From Nectonema munidae (taxonomy: Eukaryota > Nematomorpha > Nectonematoida > Nectonematidae), in NCBI GenBank assembly GCA_030549495.1, contig JAUIRK010000097.1, positions 186,001-250,000 of the forward strand: a stretch of 64,000 nucleotides of DNA, read 5' to 3'. The notes beneath the pieces are model-generated. The model searched no databases and was not told where the DNA came from. It worked only from the letters and a program-made list of their open reading frames with translations. The position numbers were made by a program, and so were the translations under genes. Positions 1 through 11,612 of this stretch are shown here, one piece after another. The stretch's first letter is position 1. Each line of letters begins with the position of its first letter.

Positions 1-2
1 TT

Positions 3-998
3 ACTGAAAACAGTGACAAAGTATATAATTCCACAAAATCTGATGGACAAAGGAAAAAAATTGTTGGTTTATTCATCCTAATTAAAAGTGCGATATACAA
101 TATCGATCAACGAAATGCAATACGAGTTACTTGGTCTCAAAAGCAACACTGGAAGAAGTACAATATTGACATAAACGTAATTTTTGTGCTGGGAAAGAGA
201 ACTGGCAAGACGAACAACATGTTCAAATCTCTCGATTACATCACTTACTTGAATAGTAGGAATGGAAGCAATAGTAAAACCCAAAGTGATGACGACAACG
301 ATGCAAATTTAATAGCAAGAAGAGAATCGAAACTTTTTGGTGACATATTACAGTGCAATATCATCGACACATACTATAACAACACTTTCAAGAGTCTCTG
401 TGCTTTAAGCTGGGTTTCTTCTAATTTGAAAAGGTATTCTAACCTTGATGATAACGATAAAGAGAGTGCTCAACCTTGTTTTCCTTATTCAAAAAATCGT
501 TCTGATAGCGACGACCCTTCCTTTTCCCTCTTTATAGATGACGACTACTTTCTATCTCCCAAAAATCTGGCTCGTCAATTACACAATTTAGCTTCTAAAA
601 GAAATAGAAAGCAGACTGGTCCATATCTTCTCTACTCGGGATTCGTTTTTTATAATTCTCGACCCTTTCGCCTAATGTTTTCCAAATGGTTTATCACATT
701 GCGTGATTATCCTTATGACAGGTATCCATCTTACGTGTCTGCAGGTGCTATATTGATGTCAACCGACACCGCACATCTCTTTTGGCGACTCAGCGCATAT
801 ACCAAGCACTTTATCTTCGATGACATTTACATTGGCATTCTCGCACACGCCCTTAATATCACTCCAAGCCACGATCCTAGATTTATCTTTTCTCCAGAAC
901 ACTTTTCGCTCTCCTTTCTTCCAGAGATCATTGCCAGTCATGGTTTTGGCACACCCAACAATCTCTACAAAGTATGGAGTCACTACATGCAAATCTGA
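3..998 (+). CDS. beta-1,3-galactosyltransferase-like GT31 glycosyltransferase, 3' part
   Basis: An open frame runs from the left edge (position 3) to a TGA at 996-998, giving 332 visible codons; the true start lies outside the window or in an upstream exon. The GT31 landmarks are in order: RNAIRVTW near residue 36, FVLGK near 61, the DDDYF metal/UDP-sugar binding motif at about 179, a YPSYVSAGAILMS block near 243, and FDDIYIGI near 271, which corresponds to the family's EDVYxG motif. These enzymes are Golgi type II membrane proteins that add galactose or GlcNAc in beta-1,3 linkage. The N-terminal anchor is not visible here. The acidic linker near residues 90-100 is longer than usual. Family is secure; acceptor and exact orthologue (brainiac-type, B3GALT-type) cannot be settled. 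Confidence 0.88.
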   Translation, partial: TENSDKVYNSTKSDGQRKKIVGLFILIKSAIYNIDQRNAIRVTWSQKQHWKKYNIDINVIFVLGKRTGKTNNMFKSLDYITYLNSRNGSNSKTQSDDDNDANLIARRESKLFGDILQCNIIDTYYNNTFKSLCALSWVSSNLKRYSNLDDNDKESAQPCFPYSKNRSDSDDPSFSLFIDDDYFLSPKNLARQLHNLASKRNRKQTGPYLLYSGFVFYNSRPFRLMFSKWFITLRDYPYDRYPSYVSAGAILMSTDTAHLFWRLSAYTKHFIFDDIYIGILAHALNITPSHDPRFIFSPEHFSLSFLPEIIASHGFGTPNNLYKVWSHYMQI

Positions 999-2627
999 AT
1001 CACATTCTACATTCCCTCTCTTTTCCTTCCTTCCTTTATTTTGGAGTTTCTGGATCTTCCTTTTTGTAGAGAAAGTTGCTTGATTATTATTATATGAAAA
1101 ATATATCATTTAAAATAACCTGGTAGCATTTTTATGTGCATTTAGCTTGTTGCTACTATCATTTATTTAAACACCAACTGTTAACAAAGGAAGGTATGAC
1201 AAGTTCATATTTTGTTTTTACATCCCCGCGAAATGTTACTTGCATTCGAAGCGAAGACTTTTTTATTTATTAATTGTGATTTATATAACTCCCTTTTCTT
1301 GCTTTTTCGCACACTTTTGCTCATTCTTTTAACATTCAACAGTGCACTATTTTTTTGATTCGCTTCACTCTATTTCAACAAAGCTATCCTGTAAAGCCGT
1401 GAAGAAAAATAGATGCTTATTATTTACTCATCAAGTTTACTACATTGATTTTTAATTTATGCAATATATAAAATGACACATAGTCACTACCTATCTCATA
1501 ATATAGATTTTAAATAGGTATATATTTGCTTTCTATATACCTTGTTGTATATATGATATCTCTTTTATTTTTGTTGTTATTTTTCGTTTTTGTAAATATC
1601 CCAATCGTTTCTTGTATTTTATTTATGCTTGTAGATATATCTTTTGCTATTTTCTTACCTTGTTTTAGCATACATTTAAAATATGGTTCAAATATTTTAA
1701 CTTCCTTTTAGCATACAGTTCTGTCTAAAAATGTCTTTCACATCTCTTTTTATCATATTTTTTTATATTTCAGAAATAAATTTTAAAAAAGCTGCTATTC
1801 GCTCAAAATATATTTCTTCTTTAAGTTTATTTAATAATGAGTTTAATGTCGCTAAAAGCTCTATAAACCCTATAGATGGGCGGTGTGTTATAATGATATA
1901 TTCAATGATAATAATTGATACAAAGATATTTTATAAAAATTCATGGTACTTTTATTGCCGAGCTTTTTATTTCGATTCTTTTTGGTTTGTTTATCGATCT
2001 CAATAGTACCTCTTGTTTGGCTTCAAATCCGTTATCGGCTAGTAATCTTTACATAATCTCTCTTATATTTTGTCTAAATTTACTCTTGTTTCTATGGGAA
2101 TCCTTTTTTGTTAGCTCTACTTTCTTTAGAAGTATTTTTCGCACGCTGTGTTCGAAAATTATTTTAAAGAATATATTTAACACTGAATTTACGCATCTCA
2201 GAGCTTTCCTATTGAAAAGAACCTTATTGATGATCTTAGTAGGCTTTTTTTTTTATTAGTATCACGTCTTGTATGCTGGTGATTACTCTCCATATTTGTT
2301 TCTTCTTGTAAAGTAGTGTTCATCACAAAAGTATACATGATCCTCTTTGTTTATCTACAAAAAGTTTACCACCTTCATGATCTAAGAGACCACCCTTTAT
2401 TTCGCACAAAAAGGAAAAACATGGCCAAATTCGATTCATAATATGAAATTATCTCGAGAGTGAATATCTTCACATTGTGCCATATGTGACAGTTCTGGTA
2501 ACTCTAGCTAGCTTCTTAAAATATTTTGGATTTCCTATCGATGTCAGTGAATTGATGTAACTAATAAGATTACGGTTCAATTTAAAGTCCCTTTCTTCTC
2601 CCATACTTTAAAAAGTTTTGTAATTAC
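999..2627. other. AT-rich intergenic stretch, no gene recognised
   Basis: Downstream of the GT31 stop the sequence is very AT-rich. Short frames at 1526-2259 have low-complexity, hydrophobic translations typical of random AT-rich DNA. No splice-supported exon, RNA gene or clear repeat was seen. The minus strand of 1500-1900 has a few lysine/glutamate-rich stretches that could be remains of a retroelement ORF, but nothing is identifiable. Confidence 0.4.
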
Positions 2628-3800
2628 TTGTGTGTCATAATACACAAAAGTAACTTGGTGGTGGCATTAAAGGAAAAGAGAGAAAACTATAAAATGTGGA
2701 GAAAAGAAAGATATGTCAAGTACAGAAACATGGCTAAGAGCATGATGGTGAAGGCTATGCATGCAGAAGCTGAAAAAGAAACAAAGCAGATGGAAAGAAT
2801 GAGAGTCAAAGAGAAGATGAGACACATCTTCCGTATGGCCAAGACTAGCAAGAAAAACAAACAAGATTTTATTGGAAATCCGTGTATGAAAGACAAAAAT
2901 GGAGAGCTGAAGTTGAAGCTAGAAGAAAGATTAGAACTCTGGAAGGATCACTGTCGCAAATCTTTGAATAGAGAAATATCTGGAATAGGAATTTAGAAGT
3001 TCTGCCAAATGAGGGCCCTGTGGCTGAAATTTCAAGAGAAGGGGTGAATCAAGCGATGATAGAGATGAAAACTAATAAAGCAGCTGGTCTAAGTGGTGTG
3101 CCTATAGAAGTAATAAAACTTTGTGGACTTGAGGGTTCTTTGGCAAAAATAGGAAATGATATAATGATGGGGAGAAAGATCCCAGAAAGCTGGAGGAATA
3201 GTGTTTTGTTACCTCATTATAAAGGCAAAGGTGACTCTAAATAATGTTCTAACTATAGAACTATAAAGTTTCTTGAACATACGATGAAGGTTTTGAAGAG
3301 AGTTTTTGAAAAAAAAATTAGGAAACGCGTTGAGATAAATGAAATTCAAATGGGTTTCATGCCCGGTAAAAGCACGATCGATGTAATTTTTGCAGTAAAG
3401 CAATTGATTGAAAAACACAAAAAAAGTGGATAAGGACTTGTACGCTGTATTTGTCGACATTGAGAAAGCTTTTGATTGCATTCCAAGAGAAGTAATTTGG
3501 TGGGCTCTGAGAAAAAAGGTGTGCCAGAGTACGAAGTAAAAGCAATAATGGAAATGTAGGGCGATGCAAAAACTGTAGTGAAAGTTGAAGGACAAATATC
3601 AGAGTGGTTCAAAGTTGAAGTCGGTGTCCATAGGGATCTGTGCTTAGCCCGATACTTTTTGCAATTGTTATGGATGTACTTTCTGATGATGTTGAAAAGT
3701 GTAAGAGAGAGTTTCTCTATGCAGATGATTTGGTGTTGTTGGAAGCAGTTGGGACGACATTGGAAAAAGATATGTTAGTTGGAGAGAAGCACTGAGTAGC
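2628..3800 (+). mobile_element. RTE-type LINE fragment: linker and reverse transcriptase
   Basis: Three frames together resemble the middle of an RTE-clade ORF2. The linker (LALKEKRENYKMWRKER near 2660) is followed by the RT N-terminus (NKAAGLSGVPIEVIK near 3075, IPESWRNSVLLPHYKGKGDS near 3180), then GFMPGKSTIDVIFAVKQL near 3355, the motif A block VDIEKAFDCIPREVIWWAL near 3457, and FLYADDLVLL near 3713 (YADD active site). It is broken by in-frame stops (near 3241 and 3557) and by frameshifts near 3425-3440, 3515 and 3635. The endonuclease domain is absent, so it is 5'-truncated. A complementary endonuclease half of the same kind of element lies at 39240-40360. Confidence 0.75.
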
Positions 3801-4056
3801 AAAGTGTTGAAGATAAATTTAGCAATATTTATTTGATATTAGTTTTATTTGATATAGTGTTTCAGAGTTATCATTGTTTTTAGATCTCCTAATACTAACC
3901 TCAAACTGTTTTCAACTGAATTTAGTGATTATAACACTGATTGTAAAAAAAGTACTCATATATTTGGTAATTTTAGTATTGATATACATAAAATGAATGT
4001 TTAAGTAAAGCGCTGAAGAGTCATTTGTTTGGAATAAAAAGAGTACAGTTTCAAAC

Positions 4057-4233
4057 AAATTTATTAAATAAAACGAATTTTCGATTCCACGAGTCTTTAT
4101 CAAGTTGAAGTACTAAATGTAGAAAATATAAATGCTTTGAATAAAACAAAGAAGTTGAATTTGCTTCCACTACATTTACTACTTCACATTGATAAAGACT
4201 CGTGGAGTCAAAAATTTGTTTTATAATAAATTT
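4057..4233. repeat. foldback inverted repeat (MITE-like)
   Basis: Arms at 4057-4124 and 4167-4233 are near reverse complements, sharing the core CCACGAGTCTTTATCAA and flanking TTTATTAAAACGAA-like sequence. About 40 bp of loop separates them. This is the structure of a foldback MITE. No clear target duplication was seen. Confidence 0.6.
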
Positions 4234-4429
4234 TTTTGAATCTTTTTGTTTGTAAGTACTATTTTCCAAATTTTTTAATTTTCTGTATGAAAATTCTTCC
4301 ATTTCAACTTTCTAAGATATACTAACAACTTATCCTATTATCCCTCAAGGCTTTTAAATATATAACCATGACTTACCATAAAAATAGAAAAAAATAATTA
4401 TATGGTTTTGATTTATTGAAAATAATAGG

Positions 4430-4575
4430 TGTGAGTAAGGTTGGTTAGATACTCGGTTTCGATAACTCAAGATCCTTGGTTTGATCCCGCATCAACCCTA
4501 CTTTCCTTATAGTTCGATAGAAGAGGCGCAATTGTGCATTTTCGATCTAAAGACCCGATGTTTCCTTTACTGAAA
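4430..4575 (+). repeat. tRNA-like short interspersed repeat, copy 1
   Basis: The sequence from GTGAGTAAGGTTGGTTAGAT onward is repeated in reverse orientation at 45213-45326. It contains GGTTTGATCCC at 4478-4488, a good match to the RNA polymerase III B box, about 45 bp after an A-box-like stretch. This suggests a tRNA-derived SINE. Copy 1 has about 30 extra bases (around 4490-4520) relative to copy 2. SINE identity is inference; the shared repeat is seen directly. Confidence 0.5.
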
Positions 4576-4762
4576 AAGTCGAAATCCATAAAAGTATTAA
4601 AAAGCATATATAATTTACTCAACCTCCAAGGGAATGTTGGTACTGTTTTGCAGCTAAAAGTTTATCAACGCCAGGAGCAATGCTTGAGAGACAATAACAC
4701 ATGTGTGCATCAATTAATAGTTTATTACGTGCATTTGCATCTGTAGTCTCATCTAGTTGCAA

Positions 4763-5252
4763 TCAATAAATGATGCTACAGTTCACAGCAATTACAACTT
4801 GCAGTAAAATACTACTTTTAATGGTATGATTTGATAGGAAAATGGCTTTTAATTCTTTTGCTTGCTGTTCTCCAAGAATTGTCGTTGTGGCTTCTAAAAT
4901 GCAATGCCTTATCTGTTCTTCCCAAATAATATCAAGTTTTTTAGTCTGTGCATTTTTAAGGCACTTTTGTATGGCCTCCAAAGCTGCCTTGTTATGACGA
5001 GCAAAATGACCAGTGGAATCAATACAACTGACTTTCAAAGAAACATCTTTTTGTTTAAAATAGCTTAGGCTTTTGTTCATTAGTTGAGAGTGAAAAGATT
5101 CAAAATGCACCTTTAGCTTGTTTGGTTTCATATTCTCATGGCTGAAACCTTACAACAAATAACGCATTGCGGTCTAACCACAGAGTTTTGAACACTTGTG
5201 AAGCTCATCTTGAGAAAAGCTTCACTGTATCTACGTTTTTTAGCACACATAT
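4763..5252 (-). mobile_element. hAT transposase N-terminal fragment (BED finger region)
   Basis: On the minus strand a BED zinc finger starts near 5252 (KKRRYSEAFLKMSFTSV, then a CVIC cysteine pair), followed by NMKPNKLKVHFESFH at 5131. A later stretch reads EQQAKELKAIFLSNHTIK, matching the hAT/ZBED5-FAM200 type transposases. One frameshift lies near 5140-5150, and the catalytic middle and C-terminus are missing. This is a dead fragment of a cut-and-paste element. A domesticated gene is unlikely given the truncation. Confidence 0.72.
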
Positions 5253-6058
5253 TGAAAACAGGATAGAATATGAGAAAAAAATAAAATTTTGCTCCAGAAA
5301 TTCACAGATATAAAAATTAAATAAAAACCAATGATATATTTCTTTAGTAGAAGAAAAGAGAAGATTTTATATATGTGAACTGATAATATTGGTGAATCCG
5401 TCTAAGAATGTGAACGTTCAAAATATTTTCAACAAATGAAGCCAGAAATAGAATTTTAATGGCATTACAAAGAGCATGATATTCTTTATAAGCATATTAT
5501 GTGCGTGTAGTAAAATCATATCATTTTTACCAATCCTTCTTTTTGCTGCATCATACGTGTTTGTATTCAATGATATAATATGCCAAGGAAGCATAGAGAA
5601 ATATTCCAGAAACAGAGTGCAATGCTTGTTAACAAATGTGAAGTGCACTATACATATGGAGTAGTCAATGATAATAGACAAAAAACAAATTATTTCATTG
5701 GAAAGATCGAGAAAGTGCTTGCATGTATAAAATATCATTGAATAAAAACACATACACTGTAGCAAAGGAAGGATTGGAAAAAATTTTTACACGGAAATAA
5801 TATGCCTATAAACAATATCATGCTATACAAATCCCATTCAAATTCTATTTAACACTTGATTTCATGAAAATATTTCCATTTATCAACGTTAACATTGATA
5901 CACGAATTCAGCAACATTGCCATGAGAACTTGGTATATCTTCTTCATACTTTTTTTTTAAATCTTTTTTTGTTGTGAAATTGTTATCTGCATCTATATAT
6001 CCAAAGTGTTATGTACTCATATACATATGATATTTAAAAGTTATGAATATAGCATAAG
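5253..6058. other. AT-rich stretch without recognised features
   Basis: Only short, low-complexity frames occur on either strand (for example about 5418-5765). I see no gene, RNA or repeat. Confidence 0.4.
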
Positions 6059-6379
6059 CAGTAGTGGGATTAAAATTTTTTGTCAACCAGTTCTGTTACA
6101 AAAAAGTCAAATTTGTCAGCAAATAAACTAATCAATTTTGATTATTTCGCAATAGAACAGAGAAAACAAGCACGATACACATGGTAACAAACCTGGTCAC
6201 CACTTGTATAAATAAACTATGCACTAAATCACTAAGGAAACGTACCGTCCCAAAGGTTCCAGTTTTTTTCGGGTGAGAGGCAGAAGATTACTAACAGCGA
6301 TTAGTCGGTTCGCCGAATTCACAAAATTGCGTAAGACGGTTCTAATAAACCGGTGCGAACCTGCTGAATCCCACAACTG
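6059..6379. mobile_element. hAT-type MITE
   Basis: The 321 bp element starts CAGTAGTGGGATT and ends AATCCCACAACTG, so its termini are 13 bp inverted repeats with one mismatch, of the CAGTRGTGGGATT kind found on hAT elements. It has no coding capacity. The flanking 8-mers do not match clearly, so the target duplication has decayed or the ends are slightly off. Confidence 0.62.
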
Positions 6380-6599
6380 ACATAATCTGAATCTTTATGT
6401 GAAAATATTGCAAACAAATATAAAAGTCATATTCAAAACTCAACATGATCTTTGAATTCCTTTTATCTACACGCTTGGCAAAAAACACCAAAACACTTTA
6501 CTCATCATTTATAATTTTGTCAGCAATCTTATTAATAATTCTAAAGACACGATTCTTTCATTACTTTTATAACTCTAAAATTTTTAATGGCCCTCAGTG

Positions 6600-7847
6600 A
6601 AACTTCAAACGACCCCTAAACCCCCCCCCCCCCCCCCCCCCCCACTCATAAAGTAAGCCCCCTCTTCTTAAATGTGAGTCCCCCCTCTTATCAATCTCAA
6701 GTCACTGTAAAATAGACAATTTTGTTCCATTGTTTTTAATATAAACATCCAGCAATCAAACAAGCATATCAACAAAGTTGGCAAGTGCTTAGATATTCCA
6801 ATCAAGTGTTATTTAATTAAAGCTTAGCCTTTCCTAAAATCCCTCAAAGTCCCTCAAAGATTGAGTGATTTTGATGTTGATTCATCCATGAAGCCTAATT
6901 TTGATAATAATAATAATTCAGAAATTGCAAAAATTAGGAAAATATATTATGAATGCTTTGATTCAGTAATACAGGAAATTTCAAAAAGGTAAAAAATGAT
7001 GTATTACCATTCTGCTTAATGAGTTTTTGGAATTTTGCAGATCAAAACATTTCTATTATAAATGCTATTAACTGCCTTATGCCTAGTTCAAAAGAACATT
7101 TTCTTATGTATGAGAAAATCAAACCACTATGCATTCTTCTTGAAATAAAGACTGACGAAAATATTTTATCTCTCAGTGCTTAGTAATCTATCATTTGAAT
7201 AATACGTTTTCTATAATAATCGTTTTTAATATTTGACATAACTAGGTTATCAAAACTTTTTTGGAGGGAAAGAACTTACCACTAGGAATAGAAATTTCTG
7301 ATATTTTAAAGGAATTATATCCCATCAAGTCCGCCTGTAATGAGATCTTTTCTTTGTATATTGGTAATTATGATATTTTTACAAAAATATTATTTACTTT
7401 ACAGTATATTTTTTAAGCTACTTTAACAATAGGTATCAGCACAGCGTCGTGTGAAAGAAGTTTTTCAACACTTAAAAGAGTTTTCACTTCTTCACGACAG
7501 TCGGTGCTGAGTGAAAGAAAAGAAAACTTGATAATTCTTTCTCAAGGAAAAAAACTCCCCAAGAAAGTTATATTTGATGATTTCCTAAAGAATTTTAACA
7601 AAAAACCAAGAAGACTAACGTTAACTGTTTGAACATGGAATATTAACTTATTCACAATTTTTTAATAAAATGATTTTTCTTTAATTTTTGTTTCTTAAAG
7701 ATAGTTTTCAAATGATTTTCTATATCTATTTTTTGTCACATTGATAAAAGCTTTTTTTGAAAAAACTTTAAGTGTATATTCAACACACTAGAAAGTTTTA
7801 GCCCCCCCCCCCCCCCCCCCAAAAATTTTTGGTTAGCGCGGGCCCTG
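6600..7847 (+). mobile_element. degraded hAT element with C-terminal dimerisation domain
   Basis: Pieces of a hAT transposase lie in order on the plus strand: EIAKIRKIYYECFDSVIQEI near 6930, ISIINAINCLMPSSKEHFLM near 7045, LGIEISDILKELYPIKSA near 7285, and the hAT dimerisation block STASCERSFSTLKRVFTSSR near 7440, running to a stop at 7630-7632. The right end reads TTAGCGCGGGCCCTG (to 7847), a hAT-like terminus (CAGGGCCCGCGCTAA reversed). The left end is not resolved; a 23 bp C run (6621-6643) lies near it and a 19 bp C run (7802-7820) near the right end. Several stops and frameshifts show it is dead. Confidence 0.7.
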
Positions 7848-8256
7848 GATGAACTATGGCTGGGAATAGAGTATTGTTATATATTTTTATATCTCCTATT
7901 ATCTTGCCAGTCCACACATATTAGTAATTATCTAAATTCATTACAATATAAACAATTTTAATTAAAAAAAATTGAATACCTATCTATAGAATTAGCTATA
8001 TATATAAAAAAATATTATTCTATATAGCTATTTTATGTTTTTATTTGTATATAAATAATATTTAAATTTATTCTGAAGAAAAACCTAAAGAAACGACTTT
8101 TTTTTTCTTAAAAAGTCTAAAGTCTAAATAAGCTTATCATTAAGAATATCTGCTATCAATAGAAGATGTTTTAATAATATCATCTAAAAATATGTTATAT
8201 ATATTAGTTAGAGAATTAAATTTAATTCCTTATTTATTTAAAGCTAGGTAGTTCTT

Positions 8257-8517
8257 ATGTATGACTCCACATCTTGTAAATCTTCCAATTCACCAACGTG
8301 TAAGTTTTGCTCTGGTTCTCATCTATCAAGTGTGTGCCCTGATATGTCTAATAAAGACATGTACAAATGTACCAACTGTATCCTTAAAAAAATCAGCTGT
8401 TTTAATCATAATTCTTTTGATGCTATATGTCCCATTCGAAAAAGTCAATATAATTTTGTTAAAAATAATACAAATAATAGTTATAATGATTATACATCGA
8501 ATGCCAATAATGAATAA
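8257..8517 (+). CDS. LINE ORF1 C-terminal remnant with zinc knuckles
   Basis: The 86-codon frame holds CKFCSGSHLSSVCP followed by CTNC...NH...CP, the paired gag-like knuckles found at the end of many LINE ORF1 proteins, which bind element RNA. The rest of ORF1 is missing upstream. The stop TAA (8515-8517) overlaps the start region of ORF2: ATG at 8501 and again at 8510 lie in the ORF2 frame, so ORF1 and ORF2 overlap by 8-17 nt. Confidence 0.65.
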   Translation: MYDSTSCKSSNSPTCKFCSGSHLSSVCPDMSNKDMYKCTNCILKKISCFNHNSFDAICPIRKSQYNFVKNNTNNSYNDYTSNANNE

Positions 8518-11500
8518 TTTTTTTGCCAATTGCTCGGTTTTTTCCAACATTGATTTTAACTTTTTTACTATTGATAGCCTTAAAAATTTCTTATATTCTC
8601 ATAAAAATGGAGCGTCTTCATGTGATCTTTCAGTCTTCCATCTTAATTGTCGTAGCTTGGACAAAAATTATGATGATATTAAATTATTGATTGATGAAAT
8701 AGGTTCTTCTAAAATTGACATATTTGCCTTTTCGGACATATGGAAACCTAGATGTAACAATGATATAGATGGATATAACTTTATTTGTTCTGAGCGTAAG
8801 CAAGGTAGAGGTGGTGGGTTAGGTCTTTACGTTGATAATATGTATGTATTCAATCTAGTTTGTAATAATCTTACTTTCACTTCTTTTGAAGTCATGATTG
8901 TTGATGTTTCAAATTTTAGAATTATTATAATCTACAGACTTCCTTGTCTGGACTGCAAGCTATTTTTATTAGAATTAGAAACATTATTTTTAAACACCGA
9001 TGCTAAGAAAAATACTTTCATTTTAGGAGACTTTAATTTAGATTTGAACAAGTTTGATATTTGCAGAAATGTTTCTAATTTTTACAATTTAATGTATGAA
9101 AAAAGTTTTTATCCCTGCATTTTAGGTCCAACTCGTTTTGGTAAATCAACTTCAAGCTGCATTGATAATATTTTTTCTAATTTTAGTTGTGCTGGTAGTA
9201 TTTCAGGTAACATAGCTTTGGATATCTCTGACCATCTTCCCAATTTTATTGTGTGCAAAAATTACTTTAAAAATGTCAATCACTTTAATTTAAATGATGA
9301 ATACTGCAGAATATATAATAACAAAAATTTTAAGAATTTTTATTCAAACTTGTATATAGAAGATTGGCTCATTGACATTAATAAAGGTGCAAATGAGTAT
9401 TATGATGAAATGATAAAAAAAATTACTAAAATAATTGATATAAGCTTTCCTTTGGTAAAAAGAACCTATCCATCCCATAAAGTAAATACGTGGTATACGA
9501 GTGAACTTAATAGTATTAAGAAAGTCAAAGATATGCTGTTTCATAAATTCTTGAAAAACAGAACCCTTGAAACGTGGAATTTATACAAGTCAATTAGAAG
9601 TAAATATAATAAAAAAGTAAGGTTTTTAAAAAATGAGTTTTACCGTACAAAGTTTTCAATTTTACGGAATAATGTAAAGGATTCATGGAAAGTTATAAAC
9701 AATTTACTTGGGCGTAAACGTAATATGCTAATCCCATTGAAGCCAAACGATTTTAATAATTTTTTCTCTTCTTTTTCCTATCAATCTAATTGTCATCATT
9801 TTCCCAGCTTTAATATCTCCCCAGTTATGAATTCCTTCTTTTTTGATGAAATTTCTGTTGATGATATTGTAATTACAGCTACTTCTTTTAATTCATCTTC
9901 TTCTGCTGGTTGGGACAATATTTCTAATAAAATCGGTATGATTTTTATAAGTTTCTTATCTAAAAATATTTGTTTACTTTTTAACAAAATTTTTCTTGAA
10001 AGTTGTTATCCAATCAGTTTAAAAATCGCCAAAGTAATTCCAGTCTTTAAATCAGGTAATAAATGCTATCCAAGTAATTATAGACCCGTTAGCCTCCTTC
10101 CTTTTATAGGTAAAATCTTCGAAAAAATTATTTTTAACCGGATAATAAAGTATTTAAATAAATTTGATATTATCAATTCAAGACAGTTTGGTTTCCGGCC
10201 TGGTATGTCGACTGATTTAGCTGTTGGAAATTTAGTAAATTATAATTTAGAGACCTTGGACAATGGTTTGGAATCGTGTGTTATTTATATAGATTTTTCA
10301 AAAGCTTTTGATAGTATAAATTATGAATACCTACTAGCTAAACTACATAGATATGGTTTTAGAGATAAATTTTTAGAACTTTTAAAAAGTTACCTTTCCA
10401 ATCGTCAACAATATGTTTTTGTAAATAACAGTGCGTCTAAGTATTCTAAATTAAATAAGGGTGTGCCACAAGGCTCTATCCTTGGCCCACTTTTATTTAT
10501 TCTTTATGTTAATGATATTTTTTCTCTTCAAAATTCTGATTTTACTCTTTATTTGTACGCTGATGATTGCACTATTTTGTATCGAAGTAAAAATCTTTTT
10601 TTAGATCAATATATTATTAATAAGTTTCTCTCTGAATTTTATAACTGGTGTTGCACTGATGAGCTATATATAAATGTATCAAAGTCCAAATATATGATTT
10701 TCAGTAAGTTTAACAAAAATATTTGTCTTTTTTTAAAAATTGGAGAAAACTATCTTCAGAGGACGAATACTTATAATTATTTAGGAGTAACTATAGATTT
10801 TAATCTTAGTTTTTCAAATCATTTCAATAATGTTTTAAAAGATACCTCAATAGCACTTGGCATGTTGTTCAAAATTAAAAATCTTCTTGATACTAAGACC
10901 AAAATAAATATTTATTATGCCCTTTTTCATTCTAAGATTCTTTACTCTAACTTTATTTGGTCTTCATCTAACGTGTCCAAACTCACAACATTACAGAAAA
11001 AACAAGACAGGGCTTTGAAAGTTCCATTCAATAGGGATGCTGAGTATATACGTAGTTTATATAAAATCAGGGTGTTTCAGTAAAATATTTTTTAAAAAAT
11101 ATAAATTAGATTTTTGATTTTTTAGTAATATTAATTTCAAAAAAAAAAAAAAAATTTCAAACTATTCTATACATACCTTCAAACTTTTCATACTTATAAA
11201 TATATACATATATGTCTATTAATTATTAGAATGATGATCTTGTAATTGTTTTATTGTTTGTGAAATATTCTCCTTGCTTTTTTTTTATCAATAAATCTTC
11301 TTCTTCTTCTTATATAAAATCACGAATCTTTTACAAATTAGACAAATTCAATTATCCCTTTTTGTTCATAAATGTATAAATCTAAAACATGAAATTAATT
11401 TTAATTATTGTGAAAATCGGCAGTTTCATCCTCACAACTTACGCAACAAACACAATTTAACAAATATAAGATACAAATTTGCCAAAAGTAATAATTTTTT

Positions 11501-11612
11501 TATTAAAAAGTCCATAAAAACCTGGAATAGCCTTCCCATTTGTATTAGGCTTCTGAAAAACACTTGTAGTTTCAAACGTAAATGTAAAAATTTTTTTATT
11601 TCAACTCGTTAG
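8501..11612 (+). CDS. LINE ORF2: APE endonuclease and reverse transcriptase (split by insertion)
   Basis: The frame from ATG 8501 is open to the insertion junction at 11069. Behind the insertion the same codon phase resumes at 11322-11323 and stays open to TAG 11610-11612. The endonuclease shows HLNCRSLDKNYDDIK, IFAFSDIWKP, GGGLGLYVDN, ILGDFNLDL and DISDHLP. The RT shows NYRPVSLLPFIGKIFEK, GFRPGMSTDLAV, YIDFSKAFDSINYEYLLAKL (motif A), GVPQGSILGPLLF and YLYADDCT (YADD). The C-terminal part, after the insertion, has CENRQFHPHNLRNKH and KSIKTWNSLPICIRLL, a typical LINE ORF2 tail. Apart from the insertion I see no break, so the copy was coding-competent in ORF2 when hit. The frame technically extends upstream to 8261, but 8501 fits the ORF1 overlap better. 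Confidence 0.82.
11070..11310 (+). mobile_element. 241 bp retrotransposed insertion with 12-13 bp target duplication
   Basis: TATATAAAATCA occurs at 11058-11069 and again, identical, at 11311-11322. Between the copies lies a T-rich 241 bp segment ending CAATAAATCTTCTTCTTCTTCT, a polyadenylation-like signal plus a (TTC)n tail. This is the mark of target-primed reverse transcription by a 5'-truncated LINE or a SINE. The tail resembles the CAATAAATTTTCTCTC end of the LINE at 58.7-63 kb. Confidence 0.8.

Noticed and set aside
1526-2259. Hydrophobic plus-strand frames as membrane proteins
   Set aside because: Phe/Ile/Leu richness follows from T-rich DNA; no start context, homologue or splice support.
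4430-4510. A functional tRNA gene
   Set aside because: Has a B-box-like motif, but no cloverleaf could be folded by eye and the sequence is a dispersed repeat.
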